Shown here: positions 1-9,335 of the stretch, in pieces
Position numbering within the stretch: position 1 is the first letter of the stretch
Layout: each line of letters begins with the position of its first letter
NCBI RefSeq assembly: GCF_010669125.1
Contig: NZ_CP048630.1
Span: 2,120,001-2,184,000 of the forward strand
Length of the DNA stretch: 64,000 nt
Reading direction: 5' to 3'
Source: Ancylobacter pratisalsi
GTDB taxonomy: Bacteria > Pseudomonadota > Alphaproteobacteria > Rhizobiales > Xanthobacteraceae
Notes under the pieces: generated by a model
What the model was told of the DNA's origin: nothing
Database searches by the model: none
The model's input: only the letters and a program-made list of their open reading frames with translations
Translations under genes and position numbers: made by a program

Positions 1-183
1 GGGTTATGGTGGCCGTGCGCATGCTTGGGGCTCCCGGAAGAGCCGGCGTCTTAGCAGCTATGGCACCGTGATGCCATATGCGCGCGCCCCGTGACATGCG
101 CGGGTGCTGGCGAGGCGCGCGTAAGTCCCTCATCACTCCCCCGAAAGCTTCCCCAGACAACCGAAACACCCAAGGCTCCGCCC

Positions 184-533
184 ATGGACAAAGCGGCGCT
201 GCGCGCCCGCGCGTCGCTCTTCCTCGCCGTCTTCATCGACATCTTCTCCTTCGGCCTGATGTATCCGCTGATCGGTGCCCTGTTGGACAGCGGATGGATT
301 GAAGCCGCCTATGGGCCGCACACACGAGACACACTGCTCTCACTGGCCTTCTCACTGCTCCCCATCGGCATGTTCTTCGGCGCCGCGATTCTGGTCGATC
401 TGTCGGATGGGCTCGGGCGGCAGCGCACGTTGATGATCTGCATGAGCGGGCTGGCGTCAGCTACCGACTGATGTGGATCTCTCTGGAGGTTGGCCATCTG
501 TGGCTGTTCTTTGTCGGCCGGCTCACCTCGTGA
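184..533 (+). pseudogene. MFS transporter remnant
   Basis: The frame opens at ATG 184 (MDKAALRARASLF) and reads like the first two to three helices of a major facilitator superfamily drug or sugar transporter: FGLMYPLIGALL, a charged loop, then LPIGMFFGAAILVDLSDGLGRQRTL. It stops at 471 after about 95 residues, whereas full MFS proteins have about 400. Homology-like sequence continues in another frame (LMWISLEVGHLWLFFVGRLTS) up to a TGA at 531-533, and LMA follows that stop, where GRLTSGLMA would be expected. So I see a frameshift, a nonsense codon and loss of the 3' three quarters. Bases 1-183 upstream hold no gene I can recognise. Confidence 0.7.
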
Positions 534-554
534 CTCATGGCCGACCACCCCCGA

Positions 555-580
555 GTTGCGCTGACGCCGGGAGGCCTTAA
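555..580 (+). promoter_or_regulatory. possible heat-shock (RpoH-type) promoter of hslVU
   Basis: GTTGCG (555-560) is followed after 14 bases by CCTTAA (575-580), ending 26 bases before hslV. This resembles the CTTGAA/CC-type sigma-32 promoters that usually drive hslVU. The match is imperfect, and the -10 half lies inside a small palindrome (GCCTTAAGTAAGGC), so it is only a suggestion. Confidence 0.25.
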
Positions 581-606
581 GTAAGGCGTCGCTACCGGAG
601 CCCGTC

Positions 607-1152
607 ATGACCCATTCACCCGACACAATCTACGGCACGACCATTGTTTCCGTCCGCATCGGCGGGCGCATCGCCATTGGTGGCGACGGGCAGGTGACGC
701 TCGGCAACACGGTCATGAAATCAAATGCGCGCAAGGTGCGGCGGCTGGGACGCGGTGACGTTATCGGCGGGTTCGCCGGCGCCACCGCTGATGCGTTCAC
801 CCTGTTCGAGCGACTGGAATCGAAGCTCGAACAGTATCCCGGCCAGCTGCAGCGCGCCGCGGTCGAACTCGCCAAGGACTGGCGGACCGACCGTTACCTG
901 CGCCGTCTCGAGGCCATGATGATCGTGGCCGACGCCAACATCACACTGGTGCTTACCGGCACCGGCGACGTGCTGGAGCCGGAAAACGGCATCGCCGCCA
1001 TCGGATCGGGCGGCGGCTACGCGCTGGCGGCCGCGCGTGCGCTCGCCGATAGCGGGCAGGACGCCGAGGCGATCGTGCGCAGAAGCCTCGCAATCGCCGC
1101 CGAGATCTGCATCTACACCAATGGCAATCTCGTCGTGGAATCGATCGGCTGA
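607..1152 (+). CDS. hslV: ATP-dependent protease subunit HslV
   Basis: This is the proteolytic subunit of the HslUV (ClpYQ) protease, a proteasome-beta-like threonine peptidase forming a double hexamer in the cytoplasm. The protein has 181 residues, the usual size. The segment GTTIVSVR places the catalytic threonine at about residue 11 after a 10-residue propeptide. The next conserved block, [15 protein letters not shown], is also present. ATG 607 has a GGAG about 7 bases upstream. hslU starts 34 bases after the stop, so the two form an operon. The broken MFS gene ends about 75 bases before it. Confidence 0.96.
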   Translation: MTHSPDTIYGTTIVSVRIGGRIAIGGDGQVTLGNTVMKSNARKVRRLGRGDVIGGFAGATADAFTLFERLESKLEQYPGQLQRAAVELAKDWRTDRYLRRLEAMMIVADANITLVLTGTGDVLEPENGIAAIGSGGGYALAAARALADSGQDAEAIVRRSLAIAAEICIYTNGNLVVESIG

Positions 1153-1186
1153 CGCCGCCGACCGACCCTTCGCTGAAAGACCCACC

Positions 1187-2497
1187 ATGACCAATTTCTC
1201 TCCCCGCGAAATCGTCTCCGAACTCGACCGCTTCATCGTCGGCCAGCACAATGCCAAGCGCGCCGTTGCCATCGCGCTGCGCAACCGCTGGCGGCGCCAG
1301 CAGCTTGAGGGAAATCTGCGCGAGGAGGTTCTGCCGAAGAACATCCTGATGATCGGCCCGACGGGTGTCGGCAAGACCGAGATCTCGCGGCGCCTCGCCA
1401 AGCTGGCCGGGGCACCGTTCCTGAAGGTCGAGGCCACCAAGTTCACCGAGGTCGGTTATGTGGGCCGCGATGTCGAGCAGATCGTGCGCGACCTCGTCGA
1501 AGTCGGCATCGGTCTGATGCGCGAAGCCCGACGCAAGGGTGTCGAGGCCAAGGCTCATCTGGCCGCGGAGGAGCGCGTCCTCGACGCCCTCGTCGGCGCC
1601 ACCGCCTCGCCCGGCACCCGCGAGAGCTTCCGCAAGAAGCTGCGCGATGGGGTGATGGACGACAAGGAGATCGAGATCGAGATCACCTCCGGTGGTGGAC
1701 AGGGAATGCCGATGTTCGAGATCCCCGGCATGCCGGGAGCACAGATGGGCGCCATCTCCATTGGCGACATGCTCGGCAAGGCCTTTGGCGGGCGCTCCAA
1801 GCCGCGCCGCGTCACGGTGCGCGACGCCCATCCGCTGCTTCTATCCGAAGAGGCCGACAAGCTGATCGACCAGGACGCCATCGTGCAGGAAGCGATCTAC
1901 GCGGTCGAGCAGAACGGCATTGTCTTCCTCGACGAGATCGACAAAATCGCCGGTCGCGAAGGCCGCTCGGGCGCCGATGTCTCGCGCGAAGGCGTCCAGC
2001 GTGATCTGCTGCCGCTGATCGAAGGCACCACGGTCTCGACCAAGCACGGGCCGGTGAAGACCGACCATATCCTGTTCATTGCCTCCGGCGCCTTCCACGT
2101 CTCCAAGCCCTCCGACCTGCTGCCCGAGCTTCAGGGCCGCCTGCCCATCCGGGTCGAGCTGGAAGCGCTGACGCGCGAGGACTTCAAGCGCATCCTCACC
2201 GAGACCGAGGCGAGCCTGGTCAAGCAGTCGGTTGCGCTGATGGGGACCGAAGGCGTCACGCTGGAAATTACCGAGGAAGCGGTCGAGGCCATTGCCGACG
2301 TCGCCGTCCAGGTCAATTCGACGGTCGAGAACATCGGCGCCCGCCGGCTGCAGACCGTGATCGAACGTGTGCTGGATGATCTCTCCTTCGACGCCCCCGA
2401 CCGCTCCGGTGAATCGATCGTCATCGACGGCACATATGTGCGCGATCGTGTCGCCGATCTCGCCGGCAACGCCGATCTCTCCCGCTACATCCTGTGA
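1187..2497 (+). CDS. hslU: ATP-dependent protease ATPase subunit HslU
   Basis: HslU is the AAA+ unfoldase that feeds substrates into HslV. I chose ATG 1187 ([16 protein letters not shown]), where the family normally begins, rather than an upstream in-frame start inside hslV; this gives 436 residues. Walker A is GPTGVGKT (about 57-64) and Walker B is [10 protein letters not shown] (about 243-252). The insertion (I) domain between them carries a Gly/Met-rich stretch. The C-terminus RYIL is the conserved tail that docks into HslV. A palindromic parS sequence begins directly after the stop codon. Confidence 0.96.
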   Translation: MTNFSPREIVSELDRFIVGQHNAKRAVAIALRNRWRRQQLEGNLREEVLPKNILMIGPTGVGKTEISRRLAKLAGAPFLKVEATKFTEVGYVGRDVEQIVRDLVEVGIGLMREARRKGVEAKAHLAAEERVLDALVGATASPGTRESFRKKLRDGVMDDKEIEIEITSGGGQGMPMFEIPGMPGAQMGAISIGDMLGKAFGGRSKPRRVTVRDAHPLLLSEEADKLIDQDAIVQEAIYAVEQNGIVFLDEIDKIAGREGRSGADVSREGVQRDLLPLIEGTTVSTKHGPVKTDHILFIASGAFHVSKPSDLLPELQGRLPIRVELEALTREDFKRILTETEASLVKQSVALMGTEGVTLEITEEAVEAIADVAVQVNSTVENIGARRLQTVIERVLDDLSFDAPDRSGESIVIDGTYVRDRVADLAGNADLSRYIL

Positions 2498-2523
2498 GGC
2501 GAGGTTTCACGTGAAACCTCGCC
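2498..2523. other. parS site 1 within a 26-bp perfect palindrome
   Basis: The centre GTTTCACGTGAAAC (2504-2517) is the core of the ParB-binding parS consensus TGTTTCACGTGAAACA. Here it is embedded in a longer perfect palindrome with half-site GGCGAGGTTTCAC. It occupies the 29-bp gap between the convergent hslU and XRE-regulator genes. The site lies about 15 kb from the parS pair near mnmG, and parA and parB are in the same window, so a role in chromosome partitioning is likely. Confidence 0.8.
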
Positions 2524-2526
2524 GGC

Positions 2527-2892
2527 TCACCCCCAGCGGCTGAGGATCTTCAACCGCCCGAGCAGTTCCGCCACAGCCTCGGGCGGCAGGGTCGCGATCT
2601 CGCGCGCGAGGAGATTGGCGAGTTCGGTCGCCTCGGGTGAGAGGCCGGCCGTGTCGACCGTCACGCGCGGATCGGAAATCTCGGCCAGCAGGCGCAGTGC
2701 CTCGGCCTCATCCCAGATCACGTTGAAATAGGCCATGATGCGCTGGAGCATCATGAAGGTCGGCTGCCCGCGTTTGCCGTGCTCAAGAGCCGAGAGATAG
2801 GCCGGGGAGACGCCGATCTCCTCCGCCATCTGAGTAAGTGTCACCTCGCGCTCGGCGCGCATCTCCCGCATGCGGCGGCCGAAAGGCGTCAT
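2527..2892 (-). CDS. XRE-family helix-turn-helix regulator
   Basis: This is a 121-residue DNA-binding protein. Residues about 5-62 form a Cro/CI-type helix-turn-helix: FGRRMREMRAEREVTLTQMA, then IGVSPAYLSALEHGKR. The remainder is a helical tail (LLAREIATLPPEAVAELLGRLK). I place the start at 2892 (MTPFGRR); its ATG overlaps the TGA of the upstream smr gene by four bases (ATGA), so the two are translationally coupled. A longer in-frame extension reads as the antisense of smr and is not protein-like. Targets are unknown. It faces hslU, with parS site 1 between them. Confidence 0.85.
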   Translation of the reverse strand: MTPFGRRMREMRAEREVTLTQMAEEIGVSPAYLSALEHGKRGQPTFMMLQRIMAYFNVIWDEAEALRLLAEISDPRVTVDTAGLSPEATELANLLAREIATLPPEAVAELLGRLKILSRWG

Positions 2893-3506
2893 CGCCCACC
2901 CTCCCGCGCGCGTCGCACCCGCACATAGAGCGCACCTTCCCCGCCATGGCCACGCGCGGCCGTCTCGAAGCCGACGACGATGGCTCGCATCTCCGGCGAG
3001 GAAAGCCACTGCGGAACGATCCGGCGCAGCACGCCGCGCCCACCCTCGCCGGCGAGCATGCCGCCGCCATCGCCCTTTCCGGTGATGACGAGGACGAGCG
3101 AATGACCGTCAAGTTGCGCGCCCCGCAGGAAGCCGAACAACCGGCCATGGGCCGCAGCCTGCGTCATGCCGTGCAGGTCGAGCCGCGCATCCACCTGCGC
3201 CCCGCGCGTCAGCCGGCGCCGCAGCTTCGGCTCGAGCGGTGCGAGTGGCGTCAGGGGGGGAGGCGGGGGTGGGCGCTTGGGAGGGCTGGGAGGAGCGGAG
3301 CGGGCCGTCTTGACGGCAACCGATGGCGGTGTCGCCGGCGCCTCTTCCCTTGGCATCTCCTCCGGTTTCAGCTCGGGCAGGGGCGGCATTTTCTCGGGGC
3401 GCAGGCGGTGCACCGAGCGGGTCACGTAGTCCCACAACTCGCGCTCCTGCGCATCGAGAGCGCGGCGTCGACGCGAACGCCCGCCATTGTCCCCCTTGCC
3501 GCTCAT
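2889..3506 (-). CDS. Smr/MutS2-type domain protein
   Basis: A 205-residue protein with a C-terminal Smr domain, the nuclease or nucleic-acid-binding module found at the end of MutS2. Its hallmarks are visible: LDLHGM (109-114) and the TGKG motif (142-145), followed by a GGRGVLRRIVPQWL stretch. The N-terminal half is a basic start (GGRSRRRRALD) and a long proline-rich linker (about 48-95, with runs of 8 or more prolines). It lies between mltA and the XRE regulator, overlapping both by four bases. The biological role of stand-alone Smr proteins of this kind is not settled. Confidence 0.88.
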   Translation of the reverse strand: MSGKGDNGGRSRRRRALDAQERELWDYVTRSVHRLRPEKMPPLPELKPEEMPREEAPATPPSVAVKTARSAPPSPPKRPPPPPPLTPLAPLEPKLRRRLTRGAQVDARLDLHGMTQAAAHGRLFGFLRGAQLDGHSLVLVITGKGDGGGMLAGEGGRGVLRRIVPQWLSSPEMRAIVVGFETAARGHGGEGALYVRVRRAREGGR

Positions 3507-4858
3507 GGCACTTCCGAAACGGTGTCCGAATCCACCCTCGCAGGACGGACCGGAGGGAGAGGTACGGAATGGCGGGCCGGGTCGAGGGAGCGCGGCAGCA
3601 GAATGATGAAGCGCCCGGGATTCTGGATCCGGCCGGAAATCGAACCCGCCTCGGCTCCTGCACCGAAGAAGATGTCGGCCCGGGCAGGCCCGACAATCGC
3701 CGAACCCGTGTCCTGCGCGATCATCAGGTGTTGAAAAGGCTCGAGTGCACCCGCCTGCCCGGTCGGCAGCGAGGCGGCGATATAGAACGGCGTGCCATAG
3801 GCGTGGATGCGCTTGTCCACCGCGATGGAACGTTGCGCCACCAGCGGCAGGCCCTGCGCACCGACGGCACCATCATCGGCTTTCAGTTCGGTGGCCTCGC
3901 GGAAGAAGATGAAGGAACGGTTCTCCCGCATCAGCTCGCGCCCTTCCTCGGGATGTGCTGCGATATAGGCGCGGATGGCATCCATCGACATTTTTTCGCG
4001 CGGCACCAATCCCCTCTCGACCAGAAGACGGCCGATCGGCGTGTAGGGCTGACCGTTGTGGCCGTCATAGTTGAGGCGCACCACCCCGCCGTCAGGCAGA
4101 CGGACACGGATGGATCCCTGAATCTGAGCGAAGAAGGCATCGGCAGGATCGCGCACCCACGCGACCTCAAGCCCCCTGTCCTTCAACACGCCATCCTCGA
4201 TCGCCCCACGCTCATAATACGGTACCAGCGCGCCGCCCTCGCGGCGAAAGGCGGGTCCGCGATTGGAGGGTTGGCCATTGCTGGGCGGCGCCTGGATGAT
4301 CAGATCCGGCGGACGGCGATAGAGCGGCGCGGTGAACTCGGGCGTACGCGTACGCGAACCTTCCACTTCGGGTTCGTAGTAGCCGGTCAGAAAACCGGCC
4401 TTCTGCCCAATCGAGGAGATCACATAGGGTGAGAATTCATGCCCGAAGAAGGCCCGCGCCCGGTGTTCGCCAGGATGCCTGGGCAGCCGCGCGGCCCGGG
4501 CGCATATGGGTTTGAGCGCCACGAAAAGCGGTCGGGCCGGTTTAATAATATCACCCTTCTTCGCGTTCATCGCGCAGCTGCGACGGAACGCGGAAAGCGC
4601 CGCGGCAACGTTGTCCTGCTTCCAGCCGGGCAAATCGTCGAAGCTCGCCGGCTCAAGCGCCGCGTCGGAGAACAGTACCGGAATCGCGGCACTCGCGGGG
4701 TGCCTGGAATGACGCGCCTTGACCCGCACGCTCCGCGCGGACGCAGCCAAGGCCATACCCGCCCCGCCATTCGCACCCGTGAGGCCCAAAATGGCGGAAG
4801 GCGGGGAAAGTCCTGTCAGTGCACAGGACAGCGCAAGGGTGAGTACAAATGTTCGCAC
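3503..4858 (-). CDS. mltA: Membrane-bound lytic murein transglycosylase A
   Basis: MltA cleaves the MurNAc-GlcNAc bond of peptidoglycan to form anhydro-muropeptides and acts in the periplasm or outer membrane. The 451-residue product has an N-terminal export signal (MRTFVLTLALSCALTGL) and no clear lipobox. The MltA domain (about 120-330) includes FLTGYYEPEVEGS. The C-terminal 3D domain includes AQDTGSAIVGPARADIFFG, which carries the catalytic aspartate. It is the second gene of the leftward tim44-mltA-smr-XRE run and overlaps smr by an ATGA. Confidence 0.93.
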   Translation of the reverse strand: MRTFVLTLALSCALTGLSPPSAILGLTGANGGAGMALAASARSVRVKARHSRHPASAAIPVLFSDAALEPASFDDLPGWKQDNVAAALSAFRRSCAMNAKKGDIIKPARPLFVALKPICARAARLPRHPGEHRARAFFGHEFSPYVISSIGQKAGFLTGYYEPEVEGSRTRTPEFTAPLYRRPPDLIIQAPPSNGQPSNRGPAFRREGGALVPYYERGAIEDGVLKDRGLEVAWVRDPADAFFAQIQGSIRVRLPDGGVVRLNYDGHNGQPYTPIGRLLVERGLVPREKMSMDAIRAYIAAHPEEGRELMRENRSFIFFREATELKADDGAVGAQGLPLVAQRSIAVDKRIHAYGTPFYIAASLPTGQAGALEPFQHLMIAQDTGSAIVGPARADIFFGAGAEAGSISGRIQNPGRFIILLPRSLDPARHSVPLPPVRPARVDSDTVSEVP

Positions 4859-4870
4859 CCCATCATCTTC

Positions 4871-5596
4871 TCACGAAGCGGCCTCTGTGGCGACGAGCTT
4901 CCAATTCGGGTCGCGCGCGCCCAGATCGCGGGAGAAGGTCCACACATCGTTCACGTCGACCACCTGATCGGCGTCACCGTCGATGATGTCGCCAGCGCGG
5001 TCGCGCGTCACGGAAATGAGCTGGGAAACGAAGCGCACGGTGATCTGCGCCGAACGCCCTTTCACCTGCGCTTCGACGATGTCCGCCTTGTCGATGCCGA
5101 CAAAGTGGGTTTCCATCCTGTCGCCACGCTGTTCGCGCTCGGCGATGGCAGCCGAGAAGCCTTCGAAAACCTCGCGGGCCAGAAGGTCCTTCAGCATCGC
5201 GCGGTCACCATTGGCAAACGCCACGACGATCATTTCATAGGCCGAGCGCGCACCGGTGAGGAAGTGCCGGACGTCGAAGTCCCGCTCCTGAACCACAATC
5301 GCGTTGAGGCCGCTGGCGACCGGCGAGCCCTCCTCGGCGATGCCGCTCCAGCGCGCGGGCCTGGGCTCGTCCGTATCCGCCGGTTCCACCGGCTCGGGGA
5401 TTGCCGGCGCTTCGCCGGTGCCGGGGAAATTCACCACCTTATCAGAGGCGCCCACCGGGGCCTTAGCCGGGTCGCGCCGCGAATAGGGGTCATACGGAGG
5501 TCGCTCGCGCCCGGTACGCTGACCGAGAACGCTACGCAGCCGTATGAAAATGAATACGGCGAGAGCCAGGAAGATGATCGTATAAATATCGAACAC
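4871..5596 (-). CDS. Tim44/TimA-family putative adaptor protein
   Basis: A 241-residue protein with one N-terminal membrane helix (IYTIIFLALAVFIFIRL), a proline- and charge-rich linker (about 30-95), and a Tim44-like domain (about 100-238; RDFDVRHFLTGARSAYEMIV, then WTFSRDLGARDPNWKLVAT). Mitochondrial Tim44 anchors the import motor. The bacterial relatives are inner-membrane proteins whose function is inferred to be structural or adaptor-like. It heads the leftward operon with mltA, whose start is 12 bases downstream. Confidence 0.88.
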   Translation of the reverse strand: MFDIYTIIFLALAVFIFIRLRSVLGQRTGRERPPYDPYSRRDPAKAPVGASDKVVNFPGTGEAPAIPEPVEPADTDEPRPARWSGIAEEGSPVASGLNAIVVQERDFDVRHFLTGARSAYEMIVVAFANGDRAMLKDLLAREVFEGFSAAIAEREQRGDRMETHFVGIDKADIVEAQVKGRSAQITVRFVSQLISVTRDRAGDIIDGDADQVVDVNDVWTFSRDLGARDPNWKLVATEAAS

Positions 5597-6021
5597 GTTG
5601 CTATTCGCCGCTGTTTCGCCTTGCCTCAGGCACCCATCACATCCTCGCCGCCTAATGTGGTGCGTCCTTCCGACACTTCCACTGCGGACAACCGATCCTC
5701 GCCTGTTAAAGCCTATTTACGCCGTCTGAGCGATTTGGCCAGCCCGCACTATACCGCAGCGTCATCACTTCCCACGGATCACCGGGTCAGCATAACCTTA
5801 CGCAAGACTGAACCAGGCGGCCATCCATCGCCACAGCTCGCCACGATTGACCTCAGGCATCGGGTGGCACGGTTACCGGTTCCGAGCCGCGCCTTGAGGC
5901 CGGACGACAACCGTGTTAGCGACACGCGCCCTTTTGAAGTCCGATTGTGGCGGCTTGGCCGACCCAGCGGCACACACCCCGGCCAGCGTTTTCCGACCGG
6001 CGGGGACCACGGAGATTCCTG
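5597..6021. other. 425-bp divergent intergenic region (tim44 / secB)
   Basis: This gap must hold the promoters of the leftward tim44-mltA operon and of rightward secB. I find no convincing reading frame. No frame resembles fxsA, which from memory often sits beside secB in relatives. I see no clear promoter, riboswitch or repeat either. Composition is slightly less GC-rich than the flanking genes. Confidence 0.5.
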
Positions 6022-6489
6022 ATGGCCGAAACCGATAACAATGCCCCGTCGATGCCCACTCTTCAGGTGCTGACCCAGTATACGAAGGACCTTTCCTTCG
6101 AGAACCCGGGCGCGCCCGAATCGCTCGCACCCGCCGGACAGCCGCAGATCGGCATCCAGATCGGCGTGAATGCCCGGCCGATCCGCGATGGCGATTACGA
6201 GGTCGAGCTGAAGATCGAAGCCAAGGCCGAGCGCGGCGGCAAGACGCTGTTTGCCGTTGAACTCGCCTATGCCGGCATCTTCCGCGCGCAGAACGTCGCG
6301 CAGGAAACGATCCACCCCTTCATCATGATCGAGTGCCCGCGCATGCTGTTCCCCTTCGCGCGACAGATCGTCGCCGATACGGTGCGCAATGGCGGTTTCC
6401 CGCCGCTGATGATCGATCCGGTGGATTTTGTGACGCTTTATCGCGACCGCATGGCCAAGACCCAGCCGAGCAACGTTCTGGCTTCCTGA
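6022..6489 (+). CDS. secB: Protein-export chaperone SecB
   Basis: SecB is a tetrameric cytosolic chaperone that keeps preproteins unfolded and hands them to SecA. The product is 155 residues, the normal length, starting [15 protein letters not shown] at ATG 6022 with a GGAGA upstream. Family signatures include [13 protein letters not shown] (about 20-32), an acidic [15 protein letters not shown] strand, and the C-terminal [34 protein letters not shown] block. It is monocistronic: a strong terminator follows 35 bases after the stop. Confidence 0.96.
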   Translation: MAETDNNAPSMPTLQVLTQYTKDLSFENPGAPESLAPAGQPQIGIQIGVNARPIRDGDYEVELKIEAKAERGGKTLFAVELAYAGIFRAQNVAQETIHPFIMIECPRMLFPFARQIVADTVRNGGFPPLMIDPVDFVTLYRDRMAKTQPSNVLAS

Positions 6490-6523
6490 GCGACGTCGGC
6501 CGGACGAAGGCTGCATGATGTAA

Positions 6524-6553
6524 AGGCTCCCCTCCGGGGGAGCCTATTTTTTT
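6524..6553 (+). terminator. Rho-independent terminator of secB
   Basis: A perfect 9-bp stem AGGCTCCCC / GGGGAGCCT (6524-6532 and 6537-6545) with a TCCG loop is followed by ATTTTTTT. The right arm overlaps the stop codon of the convergent dnaQ gene (TAG at 6544-6546). Read leftward, the same hairpin lacks a good U-tract, so it serves mainly secB. Confidence 0.9.
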
Positions 6554-7242
6554 GAGGCGTAATCGTTCCAGATCGCGCCCTCGCCCAGGGTCGCCACAAA
6601 CGCCTCATGCGCGGCAACCTCTTCGGCATGGAATCGAGGCGCCAATGGCCGAGGCCGCTGCTGCGGCACCGCCACGCCCCCTTCCATCACCGTGACCCGG
6701 GCCTCCTCGACCGCAAGGCTCAAGGCGGTCTGCTTGCCGCCGCACAGTTCCGCATAGACTTCCGCGAGCAGTTCGGAATCCAGCAGCGCGCCGTGCTTGG
6801 TGCGACGCGAGCCGTCGATTCCATAGCGCGACATCAGGTCGTCAAGGCGGTTTGAGCCGCCCGGATGACGCCGGCGCGCGAGACTGAGCGTGTCGACCAC
6901 GCGGTCGAAAGTGAGAGCGGGCCGGCCGATCCGTGCCAGTTCGGCATTGAGGAAGCCGATATCAAACGCCGCGTTGTGAATGATCAGAGGATCGTCGGCG
7001 ATGAAGGCGAGAAACGCGTCCGCCACCGCCGGAAACAACGGCTTGTCGGCCAGGAATTCGCTCGACAGGCCGTGCACCGCGAAGGCTTCGGCCGGCATGT
7101 CCCGCTCGGGATTGAGGTAGACGTGATAGGTCTGGCCAGTGGGAATGCGATTGTAGATCTCGACGCAACCGATCTCGACCAGCCGATCGCCTCGCAAAGG
7201 GTCGAGGCCCGTGGTTTCCGTATCAAGCACGATCTCACGCAT
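6544..7242 (-). CDS. dnaQ: DNA polymerase III epsilon subunit (proofreading exonuclease)
   Basis: DnaQ is the 3'-5' exonuclease of the replicative polymerase core. With the start at 7242 ([12 protein letters not shown]) it has 232 residues. The three exonuclease motifs are visible: DTETTG with Asp7/Glu9 (Exo I), [13 protein letters not shown] (Exo II) and [14 protein letters not shown] (Exo III epsilon type, with His and Asp). It ends the leftward operon PPSR-maf-aroE-coaE-dnaQ and overlaps coaE by 8 bases. Its last codons run into the secB terminator hairpin. Confidence 0.94.
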   Translation of the reverse strand: MREIVLDTETTGLDPLRGDRLVEIGCVEIYNRIPTGQTYHVYLNPERDMPAEAFAVHGLSSEFLADKPLFPAVADAFLAFIADDPLIIHNAAFDIGFLNAELARIGRPALTFDRVVDTLSLARRRHPGGSNRLDDLMSRYGIDGSRRTKHGALLDSELLAEVYAELCGGKQTALSLAVEEARVTVMEGGVAVPQQRPRPLAPRFHAEEVAAHEAFVATLGEGAIWNDYASKK

Positions 7243-7858
7243 GGCCTGTCCCCCGTCCTTCCGTTGCGCGCAGCTCACTGATCAGCGTCGCCACCTGCTG
7301 GCGGGCGTGCTGCAAGCCATGTCCGGTGTCGATGAGATAGTCCGCGCGCCGGCGCTTCTCACCATCGGGCATCTGACGTGACAGAATGGCCTTGAACTTG
7401 GCTTCGGTCATGTCCGGCCGCGCGAGAACGCGGGCGCGCTGCACGGTTTCCGGCGCCGTCACCACGAGCGTCGCATCGACACGACCATCGGCGCCGGTTT
7501 CGAACAGAAGTGGGATATCCAGAACCACCAGAGGCTCGCTGGCCTCCGCTGCCGCTTCGATGAACGCCGCTTCGCGTGCATGAACCAGGGGATGCACGAT
7601 GATTTCGAGTTTTTCCATCGCCGCCTTGTCATGCAGCACCCGGGCGCCGAGCAGGGCGCGGTCGATCCGCCCGCCGACGGCGACGCCGGGGAAAACCGCT
7701 TCCACCGGGTCAACCCCTTCGGCCCCATAGATCGCGTGAACGGCCGCGTCGGCGTCATGGACCGGTACCCCGAATTCACGGAAGATCGAGGCTGTCGTGG
7801 ACTTTCCCATTCCGATCGAACCGGTCAATCCAAGCCGGAACGGGCGGGCAGTGCTCAT
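7235..7858 (-). CDS. coaE: Dephospho-CoA kinase
   Basis: CoaE phosphorylates the ribose 3'-OH of dephospho-CoA, the last step of coenzyme A synthesis. It has 207 residues from ATG 7858 ([20 protein letters not shown]). The P-loop is GSIGMGKST at 13-21; [10 protein letters not shown] and [12 protein letters not shown] are further family blocks. The ATG overlaps the aroE stop (ATGA, 7855-7858), showing coupling in the operon. A longer upstream frame reads antisense-like sequence inside aroE and was discarded. Confidence 0.94.
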   Translation of the reverse strand: MSTARPFRLGLTGSIGMGKSTTASIFREFGVPVHDADAAVHAIYGAEGVDPVEAVFPGVAVGGRIDRALLGARVLHDKAAMEKLEIIVHPLVHAREAAFIEAAAEASEPLVVLDIPLLFETGADGRVDATLVVTAPETVQRARVLARPDMTEAKFKAILSRQMPDGEKRRRADYLIDTGHGLQHARQQVATLISELRATEGRGTGHA

Positions 7859-8700
7859 GTGAGCTGTCCCTTGGCGGCAAGGTCCGCCAAGACGAGAGCG
7901 CGCAGTTCCTCGCTCACCTGGGGACGCACGCCGAACCAGCGCGCGAAACCCGGCACCGCCTGGTGCAACAGCATGCCGAGCCCGTCGACAGTCGCGAGGC
8001 CCCGTGCCTGTGCGGCAGCCAGAAGCGGCGTCACCAGTGGGACATAGACAATATCCGTGACCAGTGCGTCCGGGGACAGCCCGGACAGATCGATGTCCAG
8101 CGGCGGCTGTCCCTTCATGCCCAGCGAGGTGGTGTTGACCAGAAGCCGGCACCCGGCGAGACGGGCCGGCAGATCCTGCCAGTCGACCGGCACGACACGC
8201 GAACCGAATTGGTCGCGCAGGGCTTCGGCGCGGGCCTGTGTACGGTTGGCGACGACAATACGGGCCACGCCGCGGCTGATAAGACCAAAGACAATGGCCC
8301 GTGAGGCCCCACCCGCGCCCAACACGACCGCCTCGTCGAGCCCCCGTGCCCAATGAGGATTCGCGGCGTCGAGATTGGCCAGAAATCCATGCACATCCGT
8401 ATTCGCACCGCACAGGCGTCCGTCATCGAGCCAGAGCGTGTTCACGGCGCCCAGCGCGGATGCCACCGGATCCAGCTCCACTGCCGCCCGGAAAGCCGCC
8501 TCCTTGTGCGGCACCGTGACGTTGGCGCCGATAAGCCCGCTCGCGGTGAAATCGCCGAGGAACCGCTCAATGTCGGCAGGAGCCACATCAAACGGGTCGT
8601 AGCGGCCGTCGATACCGTGGGAATTCAGCCAATAGCCGTGGATCAACGGCGAACGTGAATGGGCCACGGGATGCCCGAGAATGCCGGCGCGGCGGGTCAT
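7855..8700 (-). CDS. aroE: Shikimate dehydrogenase (NADP+)
   Basis: AroE reduces 3-dehydroshikimate to shikimate in the chorismate pathway. It has 281 residues. The substrate site has SRSPLIHG near the start and catalytic Lys66 in NVTVPHKEA; the partner Asp is in GANTDVHGF (about 102). The NADP-binding glycine loop GAGGASRA (about 128-135) is followed by [10 protein letters not shown], whose NRT pattern fits NADP preference. It overlaps maf by four bases and coaE by four bases. Confidence 0.95.
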   Translation of the reverse strand: MTRRAGILGHPVAHSRSPLIHGYWLNSHGIDGRYDPFDVAPADIERFLGDFTASGLIGANVTVPHKEAAFRAAVELDPVASALGAVNTLWLDDGRLCGANTDVHGFLANLDAANPHWARGLDEAVVLGAGGASRAIVFGLISRGVARIVVANRTQARAEALRDQFGSRVVPVDWQDLPARLAGCRLLVNTTSLGMKGQPPLDIDLSGLSPDALVTDIVYVPLVTPLLAAAQARGLATVDGLGMLLHQAVPGFARWFGVRPQVSEELRALVLADLAAKGQLT

Positions 8701-9335
8701 ATCAGGTCTCCATGCCGGCGCAGAAAGGCCAGCAGGGGCAGCAAGGGCAAGCCGAGGATCACGGCATGATCACCCTCGACGCGTTCGAAAAGATGAATTC
8801 CCAAGGCTTCCAGCTGATAGCCGCCCACGCTCGACAGCACGGCATCGCCGGCTGCGGCGAGATAGGCGTCGATGGCCTCTTCTGCCAATGGACGCATCGT
8901 CAGGTGCGCGGTCTCGACAGTCTCAAAGACGATGGCCCCGTCCTGCGCCACCGCGATCGCGGAATGGAGTGCATGTGTCCGGCCGGACAGCCGCGCGATC
9001 TGGGTCCGGGCGCCTTGCAGGCTCGCCGGCTTGTGGAACGCCTCACCGCCCAGCGCCAGCGTCTGGTCGGCACCCAGCACGAGGCGTCCCGGATAGCTCG
9101 CGCTGCCCGCCCGCGCCTTGGCCTGCGCCAGCACGGCCGCCACGGTTGGGGGATCCGCTCCCTCCGCCACGGCCTCGGCCTCGGCCTCAAGACGCCGCTC
9201 GTCGACCTCAACGGCGATGGTCTCCACCGGCAGGCGCGCGGATTCCAGAAGGGTCCGGCGCGCGGCGCTTTTGGAGGCGAGCATCAGCGGCGCGGAGCCC
9301 CGCCAGAGTTGGTTTTCCTGAATATTATCCAACAC
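8697..9335 (-). CDS. maf: Maf-like nucleotide pyrophosphatase
   Basis: Maf proteins hydrolyse non-canonical or modified nucleoside triphosphates (m7GTP, dTTP/UTP classes) and have been linked to division-septum control. Here there are 212 residues, with the S-x-S-x-RR motif in the form ASKSAARR, the catalytic region VLGADQTL, and SSVGGYQLEALG near the end. The frame starts with GTG at 9333-9335, directly adjoining the TAG of the upstream PPSR gene; a GAGG lies about 8 bases before it. I cannot decide which Maf substrate class applies. Confidence 0.9.
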   Translation of the reverse strand: MLDNIQENQLWRGSAPLMLASKSAARRTLLESARLPVETIAVEVDERRLEAEAEAVAEGADPPTVAAVLAQAKARAGSASYPGRLVLGADQTLALGGEAFHKPASLQGARTQIARLSGRTHALHSAIAVAQDGAIVFETVETAHLTMRPLAEEAIDAYLAAAGDAVLSSVGGYQLEALGIHLFERVEGDHAVILGLPLLPLLAFLRRHGDLI

